Assembly: GCA_042867185.1 (NCBI GenBank)
Contig: JBHZQV010000004.1
Coordinates: 1-64,000 of the forward strand
From: Xylophilus sp042867185
GTDB lineage: Bacteria; Pseudomonadota; Gammaproteobacteria; Burkholderiales; Burkholderiaceae_C
Direction: 5' to 3'
DNA: 64,000 nucleotides
The position numbers and the translations under genes were made by a program. Positions 11,083 to 19,311 of the stretch are shown here, piece by piece. Position 1 is the stretch's first letter, and each line of letters starts with the position of its first letter. The notes below the pieces were generated by a model. It worked only from the letters and a program-made list of their open reading frames with translations, was not told where the DNA came from and ran no database searches.

Positions 11083-11769
11083 ATGGCAACCGAACTCTCA
11101 CCTTCCAGCGCACAGACCCTCAACGACCGCACCGCCGAGCTGATCCGCCAGAAGATCGTCAAGGGCGAGTTCTCGCCCGGCCAGCGGCTGTCGGAGGCCG
11201 CACTGAGCGAAAGCCTGGCCATCTCGCGAAACACCCTGCGCGAGGTGTTCCGCATCCTCACCCAGGAGGGGCTGGTGCGGCACGCACCCAACCGCGGCGT
11301 GTCGGTGGCGATCCCGAGCATCGCGACGATCATCGACATCTACCGGGTGCGGCGGCTGATCGAATGCCAGGCGCTGGCCCAGGCGTATCCGCGGCACCCG
11401 GCCCGCCAGCACATGCGCCAGGCGATCGAGGCCGGGCTGCAGTGCCGCGCGGCCGGCGACTGGCAGGGCGTGGGGACCGCCAACATGGAGTTCCACATGG
11501 CCATCGTCGAGCTGGCCGACAGCGAGCGGCTCGACACCATGTTCTCCCATGTGCTGGCCGAGCTGCGGCTGGCCTTCGGCATGCTGAACGATCCGGAGTT
11601 CCTGCACGCCCCCTACGTCGACCTGAACGTCGGGGTCTTCGAGCTGTTCGAGGCCGGCAAGCTGCAGGAGAGCGCGGCGATGCTCGCGGACTACCTGGTG
11701 AATTCCGAGCGCATCGTGCTGGCGGTGTACGCCCGCCGCATCCCGGACACCGGCGGCATCGACCGGTAG
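11083..11769 (+). CDS. GntR/FadR (FCD) family transcriptional regulator
   Basis: 228 residues. An N-terminal winged helix (about 10-75) has the typical SEAALSESLAISRNTLREVF recognition region and GLVRHAPNRGVSV wing. An all-helical FCD ligand domain (about 85-215) has the metal-site-like spacing of Asp and His residues (IDIYRVRRLIE, EFHMAIVELA). It is divergent from the pxp/pcp operon and the obvious candidate for its control, sensing a pathway acid. The ATG at 11083 is preferred over 11029, whose extra 18 residues are low-complexity Pro/Ala. Confidence 0.88.
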   Translation: MATELSPSSAQTLNDRTAELIRQKIVKGEFSPGQRLSEAALSESLAISRNTLREVFRILTQEGLVRHAPNRGVSVAIPSIATIIDIYRVRRLIECQALAQAYPRHPARQHMRQAIEAGLQCRAAGDWQGVGTANMEFHMAIVELADSERLDTMFSHVLAELRLAFGMLNDPEFLHAPYVDLNVGVFELFEAGKLQESAAMLADYLVNSERIVLAVYARRIPDTGGIDR

Positions 11770-11830
11770 GGGCGTGTCCCGCGCGGCCCTACACTGCGGC
11801 TTTTCCTCCGCCCTGGACAAGGTGACCGCC

Positions 11831-12079
11831 ATGCTCGAAATGCGCCCCGGATGCGAATGCTGCGACCGCGATCTGCCGCCGGATGCGCCCGGCGCGCGGA
11901 TCTGCTCGTTCGAATGCACCTTCTGCGAAGACTGCGCCGAACGGCGTCTGGCGGGCACCTGCCCCAACTGCGGCGGCGTGCTGGTCGCCCGGCCGCCGCG
12001 GCCCACGGCCAAGCTGGCGCGCAACCCGGCCTCGGCCACCCGCGTCTTCAAGCCGCAGGGCTGCGCCGCCGCGCGCTGA
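11831..12079 (+). CDS. DUF1272 family small zinc-ribbon-like protein
   Basis: 82 residues starting MLEMRPGCECCDRDLPPDA, a DUF1272 signature. Eight or more cysteines fall in CxCC, CxxxCxxCxxC and CPNCGG arrangements, suggesting structural zinc. The C-terminal 30 residues are basic and Pro/Ala-rich. Function is unknown. It stands alone, 61 bases after the GntR gene, on the same strand as its neighbours. Confidence 0.85.
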   Translation: MLEMRPGCECCDRDLPPDAPGARICSFECTFCEDCAERRLAGTCPNCGGVLVARPPRPTAKLARNPASATRVFKPQGCAAAR

Positions 12080-12120
12080 TCCGCTTTCCTCAACCTCCCG
12101 TTTCCATCCCACCGCACACC

Positions 12121-12825
12121 ATGAGCGCACAAGAACCCTCCATCGTCTACGGCACCGAAGACCTGCTGATCAGCCTCTGCAATTCGGTGACGCGGGTGCT
12201 CAGCGTGGCTACCGGCAAGCCGATCCACTACTCGGGCATGGTGCAGCGCATCAGCAAGACCTGCCTGCGGCCCGACATCGGCTGCTTCGTGCTGTTCGAC
12301 GGCGGCTTCTCGGGGCTGGTGATCATCAATTTCTCGAAAGAGGCGGCGATGGAGATCTACCAGAGCTACCTGCTCAGCATGGGCATGGGGCAGGAGGACC
12401 TGGCCAGCTCCTACACCTCGGACGAGGTGAGCAACGTGATGGGCGAGCTGATGAACCAGGTGGTGGGCGATTTCACCGGCAAGGTGCGGCGCGAGCTGCA
12501 GACCCACATCACCCAGAACCAGCCGAAGATGCTGGCGCTCAGCAAGCAGGTGATGCTGAGCGTGGACGCCAACCTCGACAAGCCCGAGGCGCGGCGCGTC
12601 ACCTTCTACACCGCCAGCAACCACATCTTCTACCTCGAGCTGGCGATTGACCACACCGAGTTCATCAAGCTCTACGACTTCGAACCGCAGGAAACCCCTG
12701 ACCCGGACGCGCTGATCGCGCAGGCCAACGGCCCGCAGGCTTCCACCGCACCCGCCTCCGGACCGGCACCGTCGCCCTCGGGCGATTCGGACACCGACGA
12801 CCTGCTCAAGTCGCTCGGCATGTAG
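12121..12825 (+). CDS. DUF3334 protein with CheC/CheX-like fold
   Basis: 234 residues of the DUF3334 family. Residues about 100-125 read DEVSNVMGELMNQVVGDF, which resembles the ExxN helix of CheC/CheX/FliY phosphatases that act on CheY-P. The C-terminus is a Pro/Ala/Ser linker ending DTDDLLKSLGM, like short docking tails seen on flagellar-switch and chemotaxis proteins. Involvement in signalling is therefore plausible but unproven. A methyl-accepting chemoreceptor lies at 23-25 kb; no che genes are adjacent. Confidence 0.8.
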   Translation: MSAQEPSIVYGTEDLLISLCNSVTRVLSVATGKPIHYSGMVQRISKTCLRPDIGCFVLFDGGFSGLVIINFSKEAAMEIYQSYLLSMGMGQEDLASSYTSDEVSNVMGELMNQVVGDFTGKVRRELQTHITQNQPKMLALSKQVMLSVDANLDKPEARRVTFYTASNHIFYLELAIDHTEFIKLYDFEPQETPDPDALIAQANGPQASTAPASGPAPSPSGDSDTDDLLKSLGM

Positions 12826-12905
12826 GCCGGCACCGCCCGGCCGGACCGGCGCGAACCGGGAGCAACCCTGAGGCGCCGCCGCGGAGCGGGGCCTAGACTC
12901 TGCGC

Positions 12906-13820
12906 ATGAACGTGCGTTTTCTCGAGGCTTTCGTATGGGTCGCCCGGCTGGGCAGTTTCAAGGGCGCGGCCGAAAAGCTGCACACCACGCAGGCCGGCAT
13001 CTCCAGCCGCATCTCCACGCTGGAAGAGCAGTTCGGGGTGCGGCTGTTCGAGCGCGAGCACCGGGTCGTCACGCTCACCTACCAGGGCTCGCAACTGCTG
13101 CCCTATGCCGAGCGCATGGTGGAGCTGCAGGGCCGCATGCTGGGCGCGGTGGGGCAGTCGGGCAACCTCTCGGGCGTGCTGCGCATCGGGGTGATCGAGA
13201 CGGTGGTGCACACCTGGCTGCCCGACCTGCTGACCCGCTTCGCGGAACGCTACCCCAACGTCACCCTGGAGCTGGTATCGGACATCACGCCGCGATTGCG
13301 CGACGAGCTGCTGCGCGGCACGCTCGACTGCGCGATGACCTCCGAGGAAATCACGCCCGGCTTCGTCGACAACCACCGCCTGGCCCAATGCGCTATGCGC
13401 TGGACGGCCAGTCCCGCCTTGGCGCATTGCCTGCCGCAGGGGCCGCTGGGCTTCGCCGACATCGCCAAGCATCCGATCATCTCGTTCCACCGCGAATCGA
13501 GCGTCTACCGCAACATCTCCCTGCACACCGCCGACAGCCCGGATCTCCGGGTGAACTACTTCTCGTCCCTGGGTGCGATGGTGGGCCTGGTGCGCACGGG
13601 TTTCGGCATCGCGCTGCTGCCGGCCGCGGTGATCCAGGAGGAGCTGGACCAGGGCCTGCTGGTGCTGCTGTCGGTCACGCCGCGGCCGGCCGTGCTGCCG
13701 CTGGTCGCCAGCGTGCGGATGGAGCCCGCATCGCCGCTGGCCGAGGCGCTGGTGGCGATGTCGCGCGACATCTGCCAGGCTTTCATGCAGCGCAGCCGCG
13801 CCGACGCGTTCGTGCCCTAG
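12906..13820 (+). CDS. LysR family transcriptional regulator
   Basis: 304 residues. The N-terminal winged helix-turn-helix (about 1-60; FLEAFVWVARLGSFKGAAEKLHTTQAGISSRI in the usual register) precedes a periplasmic-binding-type effector domain (about 90-295). It lies directly upstream of, and on the same strand as, the cupin/DUF1445/TRAP operon and is likely to control it. An imperfect T-N11-A palindrome lies between them. Confidence 0.92.
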   Translation: MNVRFLEAFVWVARLGSFKGAAEKLHTTQAGISSRISTLEEQFGVRLFEREHRVVTLTYQGSQLLPYAERMVELQGRMLGAVGQSGNLSGVLRIGVIETVVHTWLPDLLTRFAERYPNVTLELVSDITPRLRDELLRGTLDCAMTSEEITPGFVDNHRLAQCAMRWTASPALAHCLPQGPLGFADIAKHPIISFHRESSVYRNISLHTADSPDLRVNYFSSLGAMVGLVRTGFGIALLPAAVIQEELDQGLLVLLSVTPRPAVLPLVASVRMEPASPLAEALVAMSRDICQAFMQRSRADAFVP

Positions 13821-13883
13821 AAACCGCATGACCGGGTAGCGGGTATGCCCTGATTTTGGGCGCTGCGCGCCCTAACCTGGCGC

Positions 13884-13900
13884 GTGTTACGGGTAAACAC
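13884..13900. promoter_or_regulatory. Candidate LysR-type operator
   Basis: GTGTTACGGGTAAACAC has GTGTT/AACAC arms, in the T-N11-A style bound by LysR regulators. It lies 80 bases before the cupin gene and shortly after the lysR gene. A hairpin GGGCGC/GCGCCC (13858-13872) without a T-run stands just before it. Confidence 0.4.
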
Positions 13901-13979
13901 GGTGCATGATATTTTCTGATCGGGCACGGTAGAAATTTCCCGTTTGACCCGCCGGGGCCGCGCATCAACACTGCGGCCC

Positions 13980-14372
13980 ATGTCGACACCCATCCCCGGC
14001 AAACGCCACCGCGAATTCTTCCGCCTGCAGCCCGATTGCCCGGGCACCGACTGGTCGCCCGTGGCCAGCGCCACCGGCCTGATCGAAGAGCAGCTCCTCA
14101 ACGACGATCTCGACACGCGCCGCCGCAGCGGCAGCCGGACCCGGCTCGCCCGCTGGCAGCCCGGCACCGTGATCGACCGGCCGGTGGTGCACGATTTCCA
14201 CGAGGAGGTGCTGGTGCTGCGGGGCGCCCTGGTGGTGGGCTGCGATGCCGAAGGGCAGGGCGGCGAAGCCTTCCCCGCACCCGCCTTCGCCTGCCGGCCG
14301 CCCCACGCGGTGCACGGCCCGTTCGCATCCCCCCAGGGCTGCGTGCTGCTCGAATTCCAGTACTTCGCATGA
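13980..14372 (+). CDS. Cupin-domain protein
   Basis: 130 residues with a single cupin-like beta barrel (about 45-128). The HDFHEEVLVLRGALVVG stretch resembles cupin motif 1, and PPHAVHGPFASPQGCVLLEFQYF resembles motif 2, so a metal site is likely. Its stop codon overlaps the start of the DUF1445 gene (ATGA), so the pair is translated together. It may be a small isomerase or hydrolase acting on the same substrate; nothing more specific can be read. Confidence 0.75.
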   Translation: MSTPIPGKRHREFFRLQPDCPGTDWSPVASATGLIEEQLLNDDLDTRRRSGSRTRLARWQPGTVIDRPVVHDFHEEVLVLRGALVVGCDAEGQGGEAFPAPAFACRPPHAVHGPFASPQGCVLLEFQYFA

Positions 14373-15187
14373 ACGCCCACCTGATGCCGCACACCCCGCC
14401 CGCCGCCGCTGCGAACCGCGCCGCCGCGGCCCGCGCCGAGATCCGTTCCGGCCGCCATGCCGGCCATACCGCCGGCATGGCGCCCGGCCATGTGCAGGGC
14501 AACCTGATGGTCCTGCCGCACGCGCTGGCCGAGGACTTCCTGCGCTTCTGCCAGCGCAACCCGCGCTCCTGTCCGCTGCTGGCGGTGTCGGAGCCGGGCG
14601 ATCCGGCGCTGCCGCTGCTGGGCGCGGGCATCGACATCCGGCACGACGTGCCCCGCTACCGCGTGTGGCGCGACGGAACGCTGGTGGACGAGCCGACCGA
14701 CATCGCATCGCTCTGGCAGGACGACCTGGTGAGCTTCGTGATCGGCTGCTCGTTCTCGTTCGAACATGCGCTGATCGAAGCCGGCGTGCCGCTGCGCCAC
14801 GTGGCCGAGCAGCGCAACGTGGCGATGTACCGCACCAGCGTCCAGACGGTGCCGGCCGGCCCGTTCCACGGTCCGATGGTGGTCTCGATGCGGCCGATGT
14901 CGCCGGCCCATGCGATCCGGGCGGTGCAGGTCACCTCGCGCTACCCGGCGGCCCACGGCGCGCCGGTGCACATCGGACTGCCCGACCAGATCGGCATCGC
15001 CGACCTGGCCCGGCCCGACTTCGGCGACGCGGTGGAGATCCGTGCCGACGAGCTGCCGGTGTTCTGGGCCTGCGGCGTCACGCCGCAGGCGGTCGCGATG
15101 GCCGCGAGGCCGCCGCTCTGCATCACCCATGCCCCCGGCTGCATGCTGGTCACGGACTTGCTCGACAGAGACGTGGCGAGCTTCTGA
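14369..15187 (+). CDS. Putative hydro-lyase, DUF1445 (D-glutamate cyclase-like) family
   Basis: 272 residues. Family features include GMAPGHVQGNLMVLP, SFVIGCSFSFEHAL with the conserved Cys, the NVAMYRTS segment and GPMVVSMRP. Members are called putative hydro-lyases; mammalian homologues are D-glutamate cyclases that form 5-oxo-D-proline. The first 30 residues are an Ala-rich extension. The gene is coupled to the cupin by a four-base overlap and is followed by a TRAP transporter, suggesting that the enzyme acts on an imported acid. Confidence 0.88.
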   Translation: MNAHLMPHTPPAAAANRAAAARAEIRSGRHAGHTAGMAPGHVQGNLMVLPHALAEDFLRFCQRNPRSCPLLAVSEPGDPALPLLGAGIDIRHDVPRYRVWRDGTLVDEPTDIASLWQDDLVSFVIGCSFSFEHALIEAGVPLRHVAEQRNVAMYRTSVQTVPAGPFHGPMVVSMRPMSPAHAIRAVQVTSRYPAAHGAPVHIGLPDQIGIADLARPDFGDAVEIRADELPVFWACGVTPQAVAMAARPPLCITHAPGCMLVTDLLDRDVASF

Positions 15188-15240
15188 GCCGCGCCGCACG
15201 CCCCACCCGCCGCTTTCATTTTCCGTCCCAAAAAACTTCA

Positions 15241-16320
15241 ATGGAGAAGACCTTGACACCATCCATGCCTGTCGCACGCCGTTGTCTGCTGGCCCTCGCC
15301 GCCGGTCTCGCCCTGGCCGGCCCCGCCGCCGCGCAGAAGGTCCAGGCGATCACCCAGGTCGCGCCCAACCTGCCGCAGTACACCAAGGTCGACCAGCCGC
15401 TGCTGCGCGACGGCATGGCCAAGGCCACCGACGGCAAGGTCGAGGTGGTGCTGTCCTCCTGGCCCGAGCGCAATGTGAACGGGCCCGAGGTGCTGCGTCT
15501 GGTGCGTTCCGGCCAGGTCGACATCGCCGCCGCGCCGCTCACCACCGTGTCGGGCGACGTGCCGCTGCTCGACGCTTTCGACCTGGCCGGCATGAACCCC
15601 GACATCCGCCAGGCCCGCAAGGTGGCCGACGCGATGGTGCCGGTGGTCAACCGCGAGCTGTTCCGGCTGGGCATCCGGCTGGTCGCCACCTATCCGTTCT
15701 CGGGCCAGATGCTGTTCTGCCGCAAGCCGGTGGCGAGCCTGGCCGACCTGAAGGGCCTGAAGGTCCGCACCAACGGCCCCTCGTCGGCCGATCTGATGAA
15801 GGCCATCGGTGCGCAGCCGGTGTCGCTGGCCTTCGGCGAGGTCTACACCGCGCTGGAGCGGGGCACGGTCGATTGCGGCATCACCGGCGCGGGTTCGGGC
15901 AACGGCGTGAAGTGGCCCGAGGTCACGACCCATCTGTACACCCTGCCCCTGTCGTGGTCGACCGCCGGCTACTTCGTCAACGTCGCCTGGTGGAACAAGC
16001 TCGACCCGGCGGTGCGCGCCCAGTTCGAGAAGACGTTCGCGGCGGTGCAGGAGGCGCAGTGGACCCTGGGCCAGGAGGCGACCGACGACGGCGTGGCCTG
16101 CAACGTCGGCCGCGCGGCCGAGTGCAAGTTGCACACGCTGGTCCGCAAGCCGATGGTCGAGGGCAAGCCCGTCGGCGATGTCGCCGCGCAGATCCGCACG
16201 GAACTCGCGCAAGACGTGCTGCCCGGCTGGGTGAAGCGCTGCGGCGACCGCTGCGGCGTGATCTACAACGACGTGATCGCCCCGATCACCGGCATCAAGT
16301 ACGTGGCTGCGGCCAAATGA
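15241..16320 (+). CDS. dctP: TRAP transporter periplasmic substrate-binding protein (DctP type)
   Basis: 359 residues. Signal peptide about 1-31 ending AAA-QK. The mature part is a DctP domain; the conserved arginine region is visible in LKGLKVRTNGPSSADLMKAIGAQPVSLAFGEVYTALERG. It captures an organic acid in the periplasm for the QM permease encoded next. Cysteines near the C-terminus (CNVGRAAEC, CGDRCG) are unusual and could form disulfides. Its stop overlaps the start of the small permease. Confidence 0.95.
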   Translation: MEKTLTPSMPVARRCLLALAAGLALAGPAAAQKVQAITQVAPNLPQYTKVDQPLLRDGMAKATDGKVEVVLSSWPERNVNGPEVLRLVRSGQVDIAAAPLTTVSGDVPLLDAFDLAGMNPDIRQARKVADAMVPVVNRELFRLGIRLVATYPFSGQMLFCRKPVASLADLKGLKVRTNGPSSADLMKAIGAQPVSLAFGEVYTALERGTVDCGITGAGSGNGVKWPEVTTHLYTLPLSWSTAGYFVNVAWWNKLDPAVRAQFEKTFAAVQEAQWTLGQEATDDGVACNVGRAAECKLHTLVRKPMVEGKPVGDVAAQIRTELAQDVLPGWVKRCGDRCGVIYNDVIAPITGIKYVAAAK

Positions 16321-16994
16321 TGTTCCGTGCACTCGAATGGGTGAGCGCCAAGGCGATGACCGTCGCCGGCTGGTGCTACCTGGCGATCACGCTGCTGATC
16401 TGCTTCGACATCGCGGCGCGCAGGCTGTGGGGCTTCTCGACCGAGGCCACCATCGAGCTGTCGGGCTACCTGATGGCGATCGGCATGAGCTGGGGCCTGG
16501 CGGGCACGCTGCTCGAGCGCGGCCATGTGCGGATCGACGTGCTGGTGCAGAAGATGCCGCTGAAGGTGCGGGTCTGGCTGCACATGGCGTCGCTGCTGGC
16601 ACTGCTCGTCGCCAGCGGCTTCTTCGCCTGGGGCGCGGCGGCGCTGGCGCTGGACTCGCACGACATGGGCGCGACCGATCTCTCCACGCTGCGCATGCCG
16701 ATGGCGGTGCCGCAGGGCCTGTGGGCCGCCGGCCTGGCGCTGATGCTGCTGGCGGTGGTCGCCCTGGGGGCCCGCGCGCTGCGGCAGCTGGTGGCCGGTG
16801 ACGCCGACGGCATGGACCGGATGCTGATGGCCCGCACCTACATCGACGAGGCCGCCGAAACGCTGGAGGCGGTGGCCGAGGCCCAGCAGGGCATGCAGCT
16901 GCCGCCCCACGCCGGCACCCCTTCCGCAGCCGCCGCGACAGCCGCAGGCGCCGTGTCCACCACCACCGCGAAAGCCGACAGGGGCCTACCGTGA
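16317..16994 (+). CDS. dctQ: TRAP transporter small permease (DctQ type)
   Basis: 225 residues with four membrane helices in the first 165 residues (ALEWVSAKAMTVAGWCYLAITLL and following) and the ELSGYLMAIGMSWGLA motif of DctQ. The last 55 or so residues form an Ala/Thr/Pro-rich cytoplasmic tail that most DctQ proteins lack. Start at 16317 (ATGA overlap) or 16320 is possible. It would pair with the large permease downstream. Confidence 0.93.
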   Translation: MMFRALEWVSAKAMTVAGWCYLAITLLICFDIAARRLWGFSTEATIELSGYLMAIGMSWGLAGTLLERGHVRIDVLVQKMPLKVRVWLHMASLLALLVASGFFAWGAAALALDSHDMGATDLSTLRMPMAVPQGLWAAGLALMLLAVVALGARALRQLVAGDADGMDRMLMARTYIDEAAETLEAVAEAQQGMQLPPHAGTPSAAAATAAGAVSTTTAKADRGLP

Positions 16995-18391
16995 TCGCCA
17001 TCATCTTCATCCTGGTCATGGGCGCCGTCGTCGGCGTCGCGACCCTCCTCGGCGCGCCCGGCAGCGCAGCGGCGGCCGCTTCGGCGCAGGTGCCCTGGTG
17101 GGCGCTGGCGGCGGTGCTGCTCGCCTTCGTCGGCTTCTTCGCCGGCGGCATCTACGTGGGCGCGGCGCTGGCGGTGCTGTCGCTGCTGGCGGGCTTCGGC
17201 CTGTCGGACCGGCCGTTCTGGAATTTCATCGGCGAGATGATCTGGGGGCCGTCGACCAACTTCGTGCTGGTGTCGGTGCCGCTCTTCCTGCTGATGGGCG
17301 AGATCATGCTGCGCGCGGGTTTGTCCGAGCGGCTCTACCGGGCGCTCAACATCTGGATGGGCCGGTTGCCGGGCGGGCTGCTGCACACCAACATCATGGC
17401 CTGCGGCGTGTTCTCGGCGGTGGCGGGCTCCAGCGTGGCCACCGCGGCGACGATGGGGTCGGTGGCGCTGCCGTACTTCGAGAAAAGCCACTATCCGCCG
17501 AAGCTGGTACTGGGCTCCCTGGCGGCGGGCGGTGCGCTGGGCAACCTGATCCCGCCGGGCATCACCTTCATCATCTACGGCCTGATCACCGAGACATCGG
17601 TGGGCGCGCTCTACCTGGCGGCCATCGGCCCCAGCATCCTGGTGGTGGCGCTTTTCACCGCGGTGATCCTGTACTACAGCTTCAAGCTCAAGCTGCACGG
17701 CGATGCCGGCGGCGCGGGCATCACCTGGAAGCACCGCATCGCCAGCCTGTCGGACCTGCTGCCCACCGCGCTGCTGATCGGCCTGGTGCTGGGCACCATC
17801 TACGCCGGCTGGGCGACGCCCACCGAGTCTGCCGCGCTCGGCGTGGCCGGCAGTCTGGTGCTGGCGGTGGCCGACCGCAAGCTGACCTGGAAGATGATGA
17901 GCGAGTCGATGCGGGCCACCGCCCGCACCACCTCGATGATCGCGCTGATCCTCTTCGGCGCGTACTTTCTCAACTACATCCTCTCGTCGCTGGGCATACC
18001 GCAGATGCTGGCCCAGTTCCTCACCGGACTGCCGCTGCCGGGCTGGGCGGTCATGCTGGTGATCATCGGTTTCTACCTGGCGCTGGGCACCTTCATGGAA
18101 GGCATGTCGATGGTGATCACCACCATCCCGCTGCTGTTCCCGGTCGTCACCGCGCTCGGGTACGACCCGGTCTGGTTCGGCGTGGTCATCACCATGCTGG
18201 TCGAGATCGCGATGATCAGCCCGCCCGACGGCACGGTGCTCTACGTGCTGCAGGGCATGCGCCGGCAGCCCGGGCCGATCACCGACGTGTTCTCCGGCGT
18301 GCTGCCCTTCATGGGCGTCTACATGTTCGCCATCATCGTGCTGATGGTGTTCCCGGCGATCGCGCTGTGGCTGCCCGGCGTGCTGATGTAG
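16991..18391 (+). CDS. dctM: TRAP transporter large permease (DctM type)
   Basis: 466 residues, about 12-13 membrane helices. Typical DctM segments include VPLFLLMGEIMLRAGLSERLY, GSSVATAATMGSVALPYF, LIPPGITFIIYG and WATPTESAALGV. It is the sodium- or proton-driven transport subunit. GTG start at 16991 overlaps the small permease stop (GTGA). Together with the preceding two genes it makes a complete TRAP system. Confidence 0.96.
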   Translation: MIAIIFILVMGAVVGVATLLGAPGSAAAAASAQVPWWALAAVLLAFVGFFAGGIYVGAALAVLSLLAGFGLSDRPFWNFIGEMIWGPSTNFVLVSVPLFLLMGEIMLRAGLSERLYRALNIWMGRLPGGLLHTNIMACGVFSAVAGSSVATAATMGSVALPYFEKSHYPPKLVLGSLAAGGALGNLIPPGITFIIYGLITETSVGALYLAAIGPSILVVALFTAVILYYSFKLKLHGDAGGAGITWKHRIASLSDLLPTALLIGLVLGTIYAGWATPTESAALGVAGSLVLAVADRKLTWKMMSESMRATARTTSMIALILFGAYFLNYILSSLGIPQMLAQFLTGLPLPGWAVMLVIIGFYLALGTFMEGMSMVITTIPLLFPVVTALGYDPVWFGVVITMLVEIAMISPPDGTVLYVLQGMRRQPGPITDVFSGVLPFMGVYMFAIIVLMVFPAIALWLPGVLM

Positions 18392-18416
18392 CCCCCGCCT
18401 TCCACAAGAAACCGCC

Positions 18417-19142
18417 ATGTCCCACGTCCTGCATTTCGCCTGCGAATCCGTCGAGGCCGACGGCAGCCGCACCAGCCGCACCCTCGCGGTCACGCCCCGG
18501 CGCTTCGTCATCGCCGGCTGGACCGGCCGCGACGCGGCTGCCATCGACCACCACATCGACGAACTGGCCGCCCTCGGCGTGCCGCGCCCGTCGGCCGTGC
18601 CGCTGTACTACCGCGCCGGCACCACGCTGCTGAGCCAGTCGCCGCTGCTGGAAACCCTGGGTGACGACAGCTCGGGCGAGGCCGAGCCGCTGCTCTTCTT
18701 CGCCGACGGCGAATGGTGGCTGAGCGTCGGCTCCGACCACACCGACCGCAAGGTGGAGAGCTATTCGGTCGCCGTGTCCAAGCAGATGTGCCCCAAGCCG
18801 GTGGCCACCGCCGCCTGGCGCTGGCGCGACGTGGCCGATGCGCAGGACGGCATCGTGCTGCAGTCGCGCATCCTCGAGAACGGCGCGTGGGTGGATTACC
18901 AGCGCGGCACGCTGGCATCCATCCGGCCGCTGGCGGGATTGCGCGACGGGTTCTTCGGGCCGGGCGGTGCCGGGGCCGCCGAGGGCAGCTTTCTCTGCTG
19001 CGGAACGCTGGGCGCCTTGCCCGATGCGCAAGGCCGCGGGATCCGCCCGGCCGCGCAGATGGAGATCGCGCTGCGCGACCCGGTGCGCCGGCGGTCCATC
19101 GTGCACCGCTACACGGTGGAAGCGCTCCCCGTCGTCGCCTGA
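18417..19142 (+). CDS. DUF2848 family protein
   Basis: 241 residues matching DUF2848. Recognisable stretches are VPLYYRAGTTLLSQS, EWWLSVGSDHTDRKVE, VSKQMCPKPVA and a late AAEGSFLCCGTLGALPD. The enzyme activity is not known to me; the fold may relate to fumarylacetoacetase-type hydrolases. It follows the TRAP large permease by 25 bases, so it belongs to the same operon and probably acts on the imported compound. Confidence 0.85.
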   Translation: MSHVLHFACESVEADGSRTSRTLAVTPRRFVIAGWTGRDAAAIDHHIDELAALGVPRPSAVPLYYRAGTTLLSQSPLLETLGDDSSGEAEPLLFFADGEWWLSVGSDHTDRKVESYSVAVSKQMCPKPVATAAWRWRDVADAQDGIVLQSRILENGAWVDYQRGTLASIRPLAGLRDGFFGPGGAGAAEGSFLCCGTLGALPDAQGRGIRPAAQMEIALRDPVRRRSIVHRYTVEALPVVA

Positions 19143-19198
19143 CAATGCGAGAGAGGCGCTGCGCATGCCGAGGCGCAGTGCCGGTCGTCACCGCACGG

Positions 19199-19285
19199 GC
19201 ATCCGCTACCGGTCTTCGCGGCACACTCGGGCTCCTTACCCCGGTTCTTTCACACCGTCCCCGAGCGTGTGGCGGCCTGAACCCC
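19199..19285 (+). repeat. Dispersed repeat with TTCTTTCACACC core, copy 1
   Basis: The segment CCGGTTCTTTCACACC (19241-19256) with its upstream 35 bases closely matches 61219-61269. Downstream, CACAC and GTGTG (19251-19272) can pair. It lies between the DUF2848 and amidase genes and no protein is evident. Confidence 0.6.
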
Positions 19286-19311
19286 GCGACGCGCTCCTAC
19301 CCCTGCCCGCC

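Noticed and set aside
13858..13872. Intrinsic terminator after the lysR gene
   Set aside because: A GGGCGC/GCGCCC hairpin is present but no T-run follows, and it stands in the promoter region of the next gene.
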